This document shows positions 1 through 12,552 of a stretch of 64,000 bases of DNA, one piece after another (position 1 is the first letter of the stretch; every line of letters begins with the position of its first letter). This stretch comes from Lumbricus terrestris. Taxonomy: Eukaryota; Annelida; Clitellata; Crassiclitellata; Lumbricidae. The translations under genes were made by a program, and so were the position numbers. The notes beneath the pieces are model-generated. The model saw nothing but the letters and a program-made list of their open reading frames with translations. It did not search any database and was not told the origin of the DNA. The stretch covers positions 6,948,266 to 7,012,265 of the forward strand of contig OX457047.1 of the NCBI GenBank assembly GCA_949752735.1, given 5' to 3'.

Positions 1-440
1 CGCATGGAAGACTAAAAAGTCATCACTCTTTTTAGACGAAAAATTAAACACCTTTTTTAAGATTTCGCACGAATGACTACAAAAAGTCATGAGTTTTTTA
101 AATTCTAAATTGAACACCTTTTTTTGAAAATTTCGCACGGGAGACTAAAAAGTCATCACTCCTTTTAGACGAAAAATTCAACACCTTTTTTGAGATTTCG
201 TAGGGATGACTACAACAAGTCATCAGTTTTTTGGGATGCAAAATTAAACACCTTTTTTGAAAATTTCGCATGGATGAATAAAAAGTCATCACTCTTTTTA
301 GACAAAAAATTAAACACCTTTTTTAAGATTTCGCACGGATGACCAAAAAATTTCATCAGTGTTTTGGGAAGGAAAATTGAACACCCTTTTTGAAGATTTC
401 CGGCGGATTACTTAAAAAAGAACATCTAGTTTTCGGGAAA
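1..440. repeat. dimeric ~65-bp minisatellite, continues off the left edge
   Basis: About seven units of 62-68 bp are arranged head to tail. Two variants alternate. One carries a core like AAAAGTCATCACTCTTTTT, the other a core like AAAAGTCATCAGTTTTTTGG, and both end with AACACCTTTTTTGA and ATTTCGCA. The real period is therefore about 130 bp. The first unit starts at the window edge, so the array is truncated. No coding potential is evident. Confidence 0.8.
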
Positions 441-1122
441 GAAGTTTTTAAGTAAAGTCTATATTTATTGAGACCTTATGGCACTCTTACAAGCACTGAA
501 AAGTACAGCTAATTTGTTAAGATAACAGCTTAAAATGCTACCATTGCAATGTGAAAATTCAAAAAGTTTCTGGTGGGGAGGGGCATATCCCCTCCCCACA
601 CCCCTCCCCTACCACTCTCGGCGCTGCGTGCCTCATGATTGTCTTCAGACGGTCAATTATCTACCCCTCTGAAAACCTCAATTCCCCCAGAGGTGGGGGC
701 TCTGGTTTCGCACAAAAACGACTAAAAAAGTTCATCAGATTTTTCGGCGAAAGATCAACGAAAAAATTTCCGACCCCAGCCCAAAATTTTTTGGCCCCCC
801 TTTTCGAAAATTCCTGGATCCGCCCTTGACGCCCCTTACCTTTCCAGTATGTGCTAGATAATAAGTGGCTGAACGCCGTTCGGATTTTAAAACAAGTGCA
901 TGGACGCCGTCCATGACCGTCCAGGCACACTTTAAGCCCTGGTCTTAGGCTTACTATCAGTATTATTAATTTTACCTATGCCTCTGTTGGCCCTTTGCTG
1001 TGGAATGACCTTCCTAAGTTCCTGCTACAACTGAATCCGGTTTTTAACTCCAAAAGAGCCTCTATTAACATTTAATATCGCTTGTCTTAGGCCTACTGTC
1101 AACATTTATCTATACCTCTGTT
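441..1122. other. no gene; hAT-like fragment and possible LINE remnant
   Basis: A stretch near 676-830, read on the minus strand, begins with GGGCGGATCCAGGAATTTTC, a common start for hAT-type miniature elements, but no second end or TSD was found. Bases 570-599 form a G/C-rich hairpin. Around 970-1075 the plus strand reads YASVGPLLWNDLPKFL, which resembles the C-terminal end of LINE reverse transcriptases. Nothing here supports a host gene. Confidence 0.4.
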
Positions 1123-2432
1123 CATAGATTGAGTATTCGTGACTTTTGGGTTTAATATTCGTAAATATTCGCGAATATTAAGATTTTTTAATATTCGTAA
1201 ATATTCGGAAATATTCGTTAGCGGATTAAAGTGAACCATCGAAACCGCAATGTTACCCGGTAAAGCAGTTTAAGTTTCTGTATGACTGTACACGTGACAT
1301 TCACTCGCATTCAGGGCAAGGTTGAATTAAAATATGCGATGCGCTTAATATGCTGAGATCGGGATATTTTTGCTTGTAATCTGGCACAATTATTTCCTGC
1401 GTTGGCATTTATATTTGCTCATCTTGCTACACTGATATAAAACAACTTTATCATTTTGCAGTTACTATTCATCATCATCAACATCCTTAGGCTCAGCGCC
1501 CGTAGGAGTCCGACGCCACTCTCTGTCTGAGTCTGTCTCGCATCATGCAGCCCAGCTTCAACCGGTCCAGTCAGCAGGTCTGCTCCATACCATTAACATC
1601 TTGGAGCAGCTATAGACCACCTTGCCTGAATGAAGAGAATATTGGGAGAGAGGCATGAAGGACAACCTGGGTCAATGCCCGTATGTGTCCCACGCTCTCC
1701 TCCAACTCTCTCCACCGGTCTGTCCTGACTGGCCTGTGCATGTCTGCTTCACATCATGACACCTTGAAGCATCTGGGTCGCTATGTCACTTGTGCCGTGT
1801 TTTTGCGGATTTCAATCGTCTTGTTCTTTTACTGCCAGCGTATCGCCACCCATCTGGCAAACCTTCCTCCTTTTGTCCGGGCTTAGGACCGGCACAGGGA
1901 CATTGTTGGTTCCCTGTGGCGGAGGATGGATGCAGTTTAACGTCGTGCCCAGGACAAGCAGTTACTATTACAGGCAGTTAAAGTTTATTTCTAATTTAGC
2001 CTACTTTGCTGCCACTTGCCAACTGCCATCGGTGGCTCTGCCTCTTTTCTGTTCGGGAGGATGGCCAGAAGTCAGACAAAGTGACTAACATTAACTGTCA
2101 TTAAGTATCGAATGTGATAGACCTATGAATGCTGCATGGCCACATTGGCCAGACCCGGTATAGAGACCTGGAAGTTTTTAACAAAAAATCTATTAAAGTT
2201 ATTGCCACTTACTGATAATAGTCCTATGCGTAGGCTAATTCAATTTTGTACAATTCATTCAGTAAAAGTTAAACATTTTCATAAATAACAAAATAAAAAT
2301 TAAGAATAACGAATTTCCTGAAAGAACATAATATTTTACGAATATAATATTCGTTGTCAGTTTTAATATTCGTTAATATTCGTGAATATTTGAAAATCTT
2401 AATATTCGTAATATGCGAATACTCAATCTATG
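1123..2432. mobile_element. non-autonomous hAT-like transposon, 1310 bp, perfect TSD
   Basis: The ends are perfect 17-bp inverted repeats, CATAGATTGAGTATTCG and its complement. They are flanked by an identical 8-bp direct repeat CCTCTGTT at 1115-1122 and 2433-2440. An 8-bp duplication is the hallmark of the hAT superfamily. The subterminal regions are rich in AATATTCG repeats in opposite orientation at the two ends, while the middle is less AT-rich. No transposase-like frame was recognised, so it is presumably mobilised in trans. Confidence 0.8.
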
Positions 2433-2584
2433 CCTCTGTTGGCTCTGTGCTTTAGATTGACCTTACTGTTATAACTCAAGCTGAGATCTTATTTAGGGGC
2501 ACTACAGCTCCTGCCCGTTGTCTTGAGACTTATTTTTCGAGGGGTTGTCGCCCTGGAGTCGCCTTTGATTAGCACTGCCAGAGG

Positions 2585-2935
2585 CGCTCTATCAATCCGT
2601 AAAGTATAGCGTTTGCTTGGGTTTGACAAAAAAGAACTGTCCATAAGCGAATTGACCACTGAGCGCTTTTTCCAAATATATAACGTCGCAGTAAACCGTT
2701 TAAAGGTGTCTAAGAATCAACTTGTAACAGCACCATTATTTGGTTAGCTGCATTTTCACGGCACTGTTGTAGCAAAGTGATTATTAGCGTTGATCTCTTC
2801 CTTTCCCTAGGCTTGTGTCTAACACTCTAACACGTAGTGTAGCAGGCTAGCAGCGGAGTAATTGTTAGGCTGTCACTCCAAAACAGCCTACTATTTATGA
2901 CTATTCTAGACCTGTTTTTTATATTTATTATACCG
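2585..2935 (-). repeat. copy of the window-wide ~350-bp family
   Basis: This block matches the tandem units at 8.87-10.0 kb almost end to end. It has GAGCGCTTTTTCC, then TTTAAAGGTGTCTAAGAATC, the CACGGCACTGT segment, CTTTCCCTAGGCTTG, and GCAGCGGAGTAATTGTTAGG. On the minus strand it shows the family motifs GCCAG, AGGAGG-like and ACACCTTTAAA found across the window. Confidence 0.7.
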
Positions 2936-3201
2936 GCCATCAAAAGTCAACAGGGCTCCCACCTAACGCTATATATAGGCCTACAGGAAGTCAATTTTTG
3001 AAAGTTGCTGGGAGTGCCTAGCGAGATGGGTTGAGCTTGGGAAGAGTTTAGTGAAAGGCGATTGGAAGACATCCACAAATGCAAATCGTGGGGAAAGGGC
3101 CTCAATGCGGTGAATGAATGTGAGCAGAGAGTAGGCCGTGGGACATGAACAGGGGCGGATCCAGGGGGGACAATCCGTCCATGCCCACCCCCCCCCCCAT
3201 T

Positions 3202-3323
3202 GCGCCTCTGAGTAGTTTCTTGAAGGGGCGCTATATAAATGCTAATAATGAATGAATGAATGAATGAATGAATGAATGAATGAATGAATGAATGAATGAA
3301 TGAATGAATGAATGAATGAATGA
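3202..3323 (+). repeat. LINE/SINE 3' tail seeding an (AATG)n microsatellite
   Basis: The sequence GCGCCTCTGAGTAG, then CTTGAAGGGGCGCTATATAA, is the 3' tail shared by LINE and SINE copies elsewhere in the window. It runs straight into about 18 copies of AATG. The upstream part of the parent element has been replaced by a C-rich hAT-like fragment near 3148-3200. Confidence 0.7.
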
Positions 3324-3330
3324 ATTCCAA

Positions 3331-4577
3331 TCTCCATGGGACGTGGATCCCATCCATGGTCGCCCAAAAGATTTTTTGCAGGGGGTCAGTCATGGCCAGG
3401 AGAATTAATATTTAAATGTAATTAAAATCTAAACCTTTCACACAATTGCATTGTCTTAATATAAAGCAACAAAAGGAAACAATCTTTCAACATTATCCGA
3501 CTATGATTTATGGCATACAATGTATGCTATTCGTGTATATATTCACAGTAAAATGTAAAAATATTAACACCAATAAACACAATTATAACTAATAACACCT
3601 AACTAGTAATTACAAACAGGGGCTTCTATCCCCCCTAAGCAACCGGGCGCAATCCATTTTCTTCCCCCCCCCTTTTCTGGACCGGCCTTCCTCTATGTAG
3701 CCTATACAATATAATGCAATCTAGCGCATGCCCTTCTCTAGTGTGGGAATGAAGGTTTGTTTGGAGAGGGACAAACGAGCATCCAGCAGACGATCGCCGA
3801 AGCATGTGTAGCGCCGAGAAGGGACCTTGCATAGGGAGGGAATTTGCTCCCCCAATAAGAAATTTTTGCGATTTCCGCATTGCAATTTCAGCATTTTAAG
3901 CTGTCCTCTTAGCAAAATTACTCTACTGTTTCAGTGGAGGAATTGCTGCCCAAATTGGGCAGCCATATGTTTTGCGCCTCTGATCAGTGTGCACTCGAGA
4001 GACGTTACATAAATTTTTAGAGCACAATGCAATACAATAAAATACAATGTATAATGATGTTGCTTTACTAAGTGCTCAAGGACCAAATTTGACTGTCTCA
4101 AATTTGAAAGATAACATTGGAGAGAAGCCATTTAGTTGTGTAAAATAGTATTTGTATTAACATTATTTTTTTCAATTATAATATGATTGTATTATTTATT
4201 AAAATAGTAAAAACTTAATTATAATCATGTAATAGAAATTTTTTTATAGTAGGCCTATATTATGACTGTTATAGCAGTTCATGCAATTCAAAAATGCAGA
4301 TAGTAGCCTAACTAAAAACTCAAAGTTTATAAAGTGTATACATTTTGCTAAAAACTATCAGGCCTACCATTTTGTCCAAATATATATGGAGGGGAAGTAT
4401 TTTTGGGGGATCTTCCTTTACTATCTTCCTTTAGTGATACCTAGATTGAACGGTGCCCTCCATGTCCGACCTTCCCCCCCCCAACCGACGTGAATTTTGG
4501 CTGTCTTCTGATTCCCTCATTATTTTTCGCTGGGCGCAAGCTGCGCCCGCCAAGTATAGGGATAGAAGCCCCTGATT
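3331..4577. other. no feature recognised
   Basis: This is mostly AT-rich sequence with a C-rich patch near 3660-3680 and a G/C-rich patch near 4480-4560. I found no gene, no terminal repeats and no clear copy of a named family. The short open frames show no conserved motif. Confidence 0.4.
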
Positions 4578-4744
4578 CAGTGGTGTAGTGGGGCGGGGAC
4601 GCGGGGGGACGCCGTCCACCCACTTTTTGCAAAACTCTTGCAAGTTTGCACTTTTTGCTACAGTTTCTACTTCAATTTTCCAGGCGTCCCCCCACTTCAA
4701 TTTCCAGGCGTCCCCCCACTTCATTTTTTAGGACTACACCACTG
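4578..4744. mobile_element. hAT MITE, 167 bp, perfect TSD
   Basis: The ends CAGTGGTGTAGT and ACTACACCACTG are inverted repeats. The flanks are the identical 8-mer CCCTGATT at 4570-4577 and 4745-4752. The interior contains three C-rich GGCGTCCCCCCACTT-like repeats. Length, ends and 8-bp TSD identify a miniature non-autonomous hAT element. Confidence 0.85.
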
Positions 4745-5062
4745 CCCTGATTACAAAGTAAGTTAACACTAACAACAGTATTAGGGATGTTTTGTATTCA
4801 ATAGTTAGTTGTTATTGTTAAATCTTTGAAAGTGTGAAGACAGCGTAATGGCTATCGGACGAACAGGCCTATAAAATTAAGACAAATAATTACAGACAGT
4901 AAATAAATAAATAAATTAATTAATTAATAAATATGGTCACATGAAATTTTTTTAGTAAGACAAATTTGAGACGAGAAATAAGAAAAAACTGGAGTTTTCT
5001 TAAGGGAAAAAAGGATTTTAAAAAAGGTTTTTACAACTGTGCTAATTACATTACATTATATT

Positions 5063-5194
5063 ACATTAATGCGAATGATGCAGATAACACGTACGCTATA
5101 ATTATAGCGCGTTATCTGCATCATTCACATTAATGAACCTGTTGGAAACTTGGAGATGAATAATAATTCATCTCCAAGTTTCCAACAGGTTCAT
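5063..5194. repeat. twin palindromes (two adjacent hairpins)
   Basis: The first palindrome (about 5063-5135) pairs GATGCAGATAAC with GTTATCTGCATC around an AT-rich centre. The second is nearly perfect: a 29-nt arm at 5133-5161 is repeated inverted at 5166-5194 with a 4-nt loop. The two share the ATTAATG junction. A copy of the TTTAGACACCT motif follows at once. The sequence could extrude as a double cruciform, or be the core of a foldback MITE. Confidence 0.75.
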
Positions 5195-5309
5195 CCATTA
5201 TTTAGACACCTCTTAATATTCGATTATGACGCTATAAAAACCTTTCGTTAATTAAATAGAGTAATCATTTAATTAAATTTAATCAACGCAATTTTCTCGA
5301 AAACACAAA

Positions 5310-5480
5310 TTTCACGGGTGGCGTACCGGTGGAGAGGTCTGAGTGTGGTGGTGTGTTGTCGAGTGGGTGGGAGTTGGGGGAGTGGGGGGCGGAAGAGAAA
5401 ATTTTCCCGAAAACCAATATTTCACGGGTGGGGTACCGGTAGAGGTCGGATTGTTGTGGGGTGTTGTGGGGTGGGGCGAT
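5310..5480 (+). repeat. G-rich degenerate minisatellite
   Basis: A G/T-rich plus strand contains repeated GGTGGG and GTGTTGTGGGG runs next to TTTCACGGGTGG and GTACCGGT motifs. The same motifs flank the larger G-rich tract at 20.96-21.36 kb, so this is a shorter copy of the same element part. Confidence 0.5.
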
Positions 5481-5694
5481 ATGAGAGTGTGTATTTAGGC
5501 CATAATATAATAATTTTTATATGTATATACGTTTGTTAAATATTTGCAACGTAAACTACGGTTTTGCCCCGTTACTTAAAAATTTATATTGTGTTTTTAT
5601 ACAATATCACGCCGAACGGGGGAGACTTTATTTCAGGGGCGGAGAAAATATTCTCTCCCCAGGAGACTTTGAAATCTCATGAAAATGACTATTT

Positions 5695-5800
5695 TGTGGT
5701 GGTGTAGTGGGTATGTTCTTCGCCTTGCAGCCGGCGGGTTGCAGGTTCGAGTCCAACGCAAGTCGTCGCGGAGGAACTTGGGCAAAAAGATGATGACCTT
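5695..5800 (+). repeat. tRNA-derived SINE, 5' half only
   Basis: The sequence carries a box-A-like TGGTGTAGTGGG and a perfect box-B GGTTCGAGTCC, the RNA polymerase III promoter of tRNA-derived SINEs. It then reads AAGTCGTCGCGGAGG and stops after CTTGGGCAAAAAG. The 3' half and LINE tail are missing. It sits inside the 5.5-8.7 kb block, absent at the matching point of the right copy. Confidence 0.75.
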
Positions 5801-6301
5801 TTCTAGTCATTAAATTGAGAGTTCTCGGTGTGGGGGCTAAGTCCGGGTAAAGATACCATTTACACGGTTAAAAAGACGAATCTGGATCTTCTTGAGACCT
5901 CTTAGCCCATGATAAACTCCGCCCATGGAGAATCTGTTTCAAAATAGTCTCAGGGAGACTTGCAGAGAAGATTCTGTCAAGCGACACTGGCTAGCGTCTT
6001 TCATCGCAAAAGAAACGATCGTTGACTGTTAAATTAAGAAGTACAAAGATTCAGTGAATAAAATGGAAGCCAGGGAAACGTTAGCGACAAAAAAACCGAC
6101 AGAATTATTAAATTTTCTCTGAACACCTTTAAAACGCTTTGAATCGAGTTTTAAATTGGTTTGAACATCAAATGAATTCAATGATCAAAGCGGTTCGCAG
6201 GTTCAGATACATTTCATAATCCACCAAATATCGCACATGCCTATAATATATAAATTATATCAGATACAGACTCACCAGATAGGTCTGTGCTTTATAATTT
6301 A

Positions 6302-6330
6302 CTATCTGAATTACCCGGCGTTGCCCGGGA
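6302..6330 (-). other. Helitron-like 3' terminus (hairpin plus degraded CTRR)
   Basis: On the minus strand the sequence reads CCCGGGCAACGCCGGG, a GC-rich hairpin, followed ten bases later by CAGATAG and then T. Helitrons end in a short hairpin and CTRR, inserted between A and T. The copy at 11910 has the intact CTAG, so this one looks mutated. Confidence 0.5.
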
Positions 6331-6951
6331 AATTTCGGTTTTTCGTTCCCGCCACGCCTAACTACGCTCCCATTCCGACCTTCTCATCCCTCCTTCTTCT
6401 ATCGGTCCCAACTCGATCCACTTTGGGGTGCACGGTGATGCGCGTGAAATTTATGTTTTCGCCCCAACCCAGGCTTACCCAGCTCCCAACCGCCCCTGCG
6501 GGGCTGGTTCGCAACCTTAGGTTTCCGTCCCAACCACGTTTGCAGGTGAATTTGGTTCTTTTGCTAAAACCGTCCCGCCTAAAGCAATGTCTAGATAACC
6601 TACGTACGACACGGTAGGATATTAATTATTGGTACCTAATGGCATTATCTTGTCTTATAACTTCCGATCAGCCGTTCATGTTACCAGAGCTTTAATTAAT
6701 TATGGGTGATCAATTTTATACTAATCAATCAGTTCTTTTCGAAGTTAATTCAACTTGAAAATGTGTGCAACATGAAGGAAGGAGGAGTAGAAGGAGACTA
6801 GAAACCATTAACAACGATGTATAAAGTGAAGCTAAGAAGGCAGTTGTGCAAGTAAAGATGGAATTAATGTTTAGGTCAGTTCCTAGCAAAAAGGATGTGA
6901 AAGGAAGATGATGCGGCTGAAACCTCGGTAGAATTAGAACACTCGTGAGGC

Positions 6952-7165
6952 GCTGTGGTGTGGTGGTGTAGTGGGTATGTTCGTCGCCTTGCAGCCGGAG
7001 GGTTGCAGGTTTAAGTTCAACTCAAGTCGCCGCGGAGCAAGTCCTTCACTCGCAATTGCTCAGCGTTTCGGTGTGAAACTCCGATGCAGTGTGCGCTCTG
7101 TAGTCGGGAGCGCCTCTGAGTAGGGAGCTTGAAGGATTGCTATAACAAGTGCACATACAAACATA
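6952..7165 (+). repeat. tRNA-derived SINE with LINE-type tail
   Basis: Box-A-like TGGTGTAGTGGG is present, but box B is degraded to GGTTTAAGTTC. The body then reads AAGTCGCCGCGGAG, TCACTCGCAATTGCTCAGCG, GGGAGCGCCTCTGAGTAGGG and CTTGAAGGATTGCTATAACA, ending with GTGCACATACAAACAT. This is a near full-length member of the ~220-bp family seen at 12.55, 14.48, 24.7 and 32.1 kb. Confidence 0.85.
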
Positions 7166-8290
7166 AACAATAACATATCTTATGGTTTAGATTAAACTAT
7201 GTATATACACCTTTCAATACGATTTTTCACTCCTATACATTATACACACACATATAGCCTATCAACCTTAAACTGGTTCAGTACCTTGTTCTAAAGTGCT
7301 GTAATATGCCGAGCAAATTTCTGTCCAGGGTAACGGCCTCTGTTGTCATAGACCCTGGTCAAATCGGATCCATCCATCAACCTTAATACTTAACAAATGT
7401 GAAGAGAAAAAAGTGGAATGCACTGTTAAAAATAATTATATTGTCTATTCCAGGTATTTATCTTGAAGCTTATGATATCCTTATGACTATAACTAATGGA
7501 AGAATTATATGAGTAGTGTTAATTAAGCATAATATCTGAAAATACAACCTGCTAGAACAATGTATCAGCTTTACGTTATTAATGGTCACTATTGTTAGTT
7601 GTGATTGATAAAGTGAAACAGTCTTACCATTGTTTTTGAATAATGTTCCTGGATATAGATTAATAACTGGCTTGTTTGCAATGTGCAATGTATTTGAATT
7701 ATAATTTTAGCTGGTTTGATTCATTTTTAGTATTGAGCAAAGATAAACTTAATGTTTAATCAGATTTATAATTTCATTGGATTTGTCTCTATCGTGTTTA
7801 TTGGGGTTTTTTGTTGTTGTTTTTTTTTAGTGTGGGGTTGTTAGTTTTTCCCCCAAATAATTCTGTAATAGATGAAACAGACATTGAAAAATTTTGCTCT
7901 TGCTTTTATTGTTCAATGTTCATGTCTCTAAATGATGGATGAATACTTTGATTTTTATTTTAATGTTGAATATCTAATCCGCCAATAATTTCATTGTTGG
8001 TCAATGAATGTTCAAAATTGCTTGTAAACATGCGATAAATATTTGATGTTAATCTAATTAAGTAACCCAGATGTTGTATTATGTGAACATCATGTAATGT
8101 GCAAATGTATAATAATATTACCATCAAACTTCGGAAAAGGAAACGAAAACAGAGAGGAAAAGGACAAAAACTACTGAACAGTTGAACAAAAGTGAATATT
8201 ATACATACGTTAAAATCTTTAAAGACGTCAACAGCCTTTGTAGCTATAAGATGTCGTTAAACTGCTGATTAATAAATAAATTGCGTTCTA
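7166..8290. other. AT-rich stretch with one 80-bp repeat; no gene
   Basis: Apart from the 80-bp hairpin repeat at 7291-7378 I see only AT-rich sequence with short open frames that lack any recognised motif. The right-hand copy of the duplicated block lacks nearly all of this segment, so it is either an insertion here or a deletion there. Confidence 0.4.
7291..7378 (+). repeat. 80-bp hairpin repeat
   Basis: The core reads CTGTCCAGGGTAACGG, CTCTGTTGTCATAG, ACCCTGGTCAAATCGGATCC and then short CATC repeats. CCAGGGT and ACCCTGG pair as a perfect 7-bp stem around a 20-nt loop. Near-identical copies lie at 21.9, 25.45, 26.86, 51.77 (minus) and 60.73 kb. Confidence 0.8.
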
Positions 8291-8673
8291 AGAAAATAAT
8301 TCACTGCTTCGATGCTGTCTTGTAGTTACTGTACCTTACAATAACAACTTAATTAAAACACAATAATACAGCACGAAGGCAGGATGGGCAGAGGGAAACA
8401 AGGAACCCATAAACGATGTACAAAGTGAAGCAAAGAAGTCAGAGGTACGAGTAAAGATAATGAGGCGGAAAATTTGACTGTGACGCTCACGTAGGCCAAT
8501 TGCACTACTAATTATTGAGCTCCCTACATATTTTTTGCTTTCTGAAGTATATTGCGCAAAATGTCTAAGAGAAATGTTAGAATTCATAATTATGAACACC
8601 ATTCCAAATTGCGTGTTTGATCTCGAAACGGCTTAAGATTAATGGAAATGTATTCTTTTGATAAAATTTAACA

Positions 8674-8710
8674 GACTTGCTGGAGTACCCAGCGTTGCAC
8701 GAAAAATTTC
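8674..8710 (-). other. degenerate Helitron-like end
   Basis: On the minus strand CAACGCTGGGTACTCCAGCAAG, split as hairpin remnant then CAGCAAG, is followed by T. The sequence parallels the end at 13296 and the intact end at 21488. The terminal CTRR has become CAAG, so this is a weak call based on family comparison. Confidence 0.35.
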
Positions 8711-8869
8711 CTATTTTTATTTGCACCCCGCCCCCATGGTCGGGGATTGGGCGGGTGGGAGCTAGATGGTCCTGTTGGGCCTATATCTAGGTAAAGGTTT
8801 TAGGCAGTAACTGTGCTCCTGCTCGTTGTCTTAAGATTTATTTTTCGAAGAGTCCTCATCATACTGGGA

Positions 8870-9671
8870 TCGCCACTGCGTATTTCATAGAATATAGCGT
8901 CGCAGAAAACCATTTAAAGGTGTATAAAAATCAACTTGTAATAGCATAGTTGCATTTTCACAGCAATGTGGTAGCAAAAATGATTAGCGTTGGCCTCTTT
9001 CTTTCCCTAGGCTTCAATCTGGCACTACTGCACATAGCATAGCAGCGGAGTAATTGTTAGGCTGTTACCCCAAAGTAGCATACTATTTATGATTATACCG
9101 GTTTTTTATATTATTATAAATCCGCAAAAGTATAGTGTTCCCTTGGTTTGACACAAGAGTGTAACTGTCTAAATTGACCACTGAGCGCTTTTTCCTGTTA
9201 TATAGCGTCGTAGTAAACCATTTAAAGGTATATAAGAATCAACTTGTAACTTGTAACTTGTAACTTGTAAGCGAAGCAGCGGAGTAATTGTTAGGCTGTT
9301 ACCCCAAAGTAGCATACTATTTATGACTATTTCTGTTTTTTTTATATATTATTGTTATGAATCCGTAAAAGTAAAGTGTTTGCTTGGGTTTTACACTAGT
9401 CTAAAACAGAATTGACCACTGAGCGCTTTTTCCTAATATATAGCGTCGAAATAAACCATTTAAAGGTGTACAAGAATCAACTTGTAACAGCATTATTATT
9501 TGGTTAATAGTTGTATTTTCACGGCGCTGTACAGTTGTAGCAAAGTGATTATCGTTGGCCTCTTTCTTTCCCTATAGGTTTCAGTCTGGCACTACTGCAC
9601 GTAGCGTAGCAGCGGAGTAATTGTTAGGCTGTTACCCCAAAGTAGCCGACTATTTATGACTATAATTTCTG

Positions 9672-9724
<53 letters not shown>

Positions 9725-10010
9725 ATCCGTGAAAGTATAGATTTGTTTGGGTTTGACACAAAAGTACTGTCCACAAGACTGTGAATTGAACGCTTAGCGC
9801 TTTTCCTTATATATAACGTCGTAGTAAACCATTTAAAGGTGTCTATATGGATCAACTTGTATCAGCATCATTATTTGGTTAGTTGCAATTTCACGGCACT
9901 GTGGTAGCAAAGTGATTAAATTAGCGTTGATCTCTTTCTTTCTCTAGGCCTGGGTCTGACACGTAGTGTAGCAGCGGAGTAATTGCTAGGCTGTCACCCA
10001 AAAACAACAA
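8870..10010 (-). repeat. tandem array of a ~350-bp family, about four units
   Basis: Units at roughly 8870-9115, 9116-9355, 9356-9720 and 9721-10010 repeat head to tail. Each complete unit contains GACCACTGAGCGCTTTTTCC, then TATAGCGTCGTAGTAAACC, TTTAAAGGTGTATAAGAATC, TTTCACGGC, CTTTCCCTAGGCTTCAGTCT and GCGGAGTAATTGTTAGGCTG. The second unit has lost its centre and carries a small AACTTGT tandem expansion near 9240-9270. On the minus strand the units show the dispersed GCCAG and ACACCTTTAAA motifs. Confidence 0.8.
9672..9719. repeat. (TA)n microsatellite
   Basis: About 24 uninterrupted TA dinucleotides lie at the junction between two units of the 350-bp array, where other units have TTTTTTATAT. 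Confidence 0.95.
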
Positions 10011-11299
<1,289 letters not shown>

Positions 11300-11909
11300 A
11301 TATGAGAGTGTGTATTTATAATATAATAATTATATGTATAAATTATACGTTTTGTTAAATTTTTAGAACGTAAACTACGGCTTAGCCTTGTTACTTATAA
11401 ATTTTGCGACTTTAGACCATATCACGCCGAACGGGGGAGACTTTGCTTCGGCGGCGGAGAAAAAATTCTCTCCCAGGAGACTTTATTTTCGAACATAGTC
11501 TCCGGGTTTGGGCGAATTTATTCTGGAACAGATTCACCGTAGGGAGAATTTGTTTCGAAATAGAGTCTCTAGGGAGAATTTTAGGGAGACTCTGTTAAGC
11601 GACACTGGCTGGCGACTCCCATCGCAAAAGAAACGATCGTTCACTGTTAAATTAAGAAGTACGAAGATTCTGTGAATAAAATGGAAGTCAGAGAGACATT
11701 TGCGACAAAAAACTGAAAGAATTATTAGACCATTTTTTCTCCACACCTTTAAAACGCTCTCAAACCGATTTTTAAATTGGTATGGGCACCAAATAAATTC
11801 AGTGGCAGGCTTAAGTACATCTCATAATCCACCAAATATCGCAAAGGCCTATAATAAATTATATCAGATAATTATAGAATCACCAGATAGGTCTGGGTTT
11901 TATAATTTA

Positions 11910-11938
11910 CTAGTTGAATTACCCGGCGTTCCCCGGGA
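11910..11938 (-). other. Helitron-like 3' terminus with intact CTAG
   Basis: On the minus strand the sequence reads CCCGGGGAACGCCGGG, then TAATTCAA, CTAG and a T. A GC hairpin about ten bases before CTRR, with T after the end, matches the Helitron 3' end rule. The same motifs occur in plus orientation at 21464-21491. Confidence 0.6.
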
Positions 11939-12552
11939 AATTTCGGTTTTTCTTTCCCGCCACGCCTGACTCCGCTCCCATTCCGACCTTCTCATCTCAC
12001 CTTCTTCCATCGGCCCCACCCGATCCACTCTGGGGTGCACGGCGAGGCACGTGAATTTTAGGTTTTCGCCCCAACCTAGCTCCCAACCACACCTGCGCGG
12101 CTCGTTCGCAACCTTAGATTTTCCGTCTCAAACGCGTTTGCAGGTGAATTTTTGTTTTTTTGCCTAAACCCGCCTCGCCCTAAACAATGTCTGGATAGCC
12201 TACGTACGACACGGTAGGATATTAATTATCGGTATATAATGCCATTATTTTGTCTTATAACTTCCGATCTGCCGTTCATATTCTCAGAGCTTTTATTAAT
12301 TATGGGTTATCAATTTTATACTAATCAATCAATTCCTTTCGAAGTTAATTCGACTTGAACATGTGTGCAACATGAAGGAAGGAGGAGTAGAAGGAGACGA
12401 GAAACCATTAACAACGATGCATAAAGTGAAGCTAAGAAAACAGATGTAGGCCTACAAGTAAAGATTGAATTAATGTTTCGTTCAGTTCCAAGCAAAAAGG
12501 ACGTCAAAGGCAGAGGATGCAGCTGAAACCTCTGTAGAACTAGAACACTCAT

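Larger units (their letters stand above)
5479..8700 (-). repeat. left copy of a large duplicated block, Helitron-like
   Basis: This block and 11300-13320 are direct repeats. They share GATATGAGAGTGTGTATTTA, CACGCCGAACGGGGGAGACT, the CATCGCAAAAGAAACGATCG segment, an ACACCTTTAAAACGCT motif, an ACCCGGCG hairpin region and a SINE copy. This copy keeps about 1.1 kb (7.2-8.29 kb) that the right copy lacks. I saw no rolling-circle replicase-helicase frame. Strand is given for the Helitron-like end at 6302. Confidence 0.65.

Noticed and set aside
6952..7165. tRNA genes at the box A/box B sites
   Set aside because: No complete cloverleaf forms, the sequence continues into a long SINE body with a LINE tail, and there are many diverged copies.
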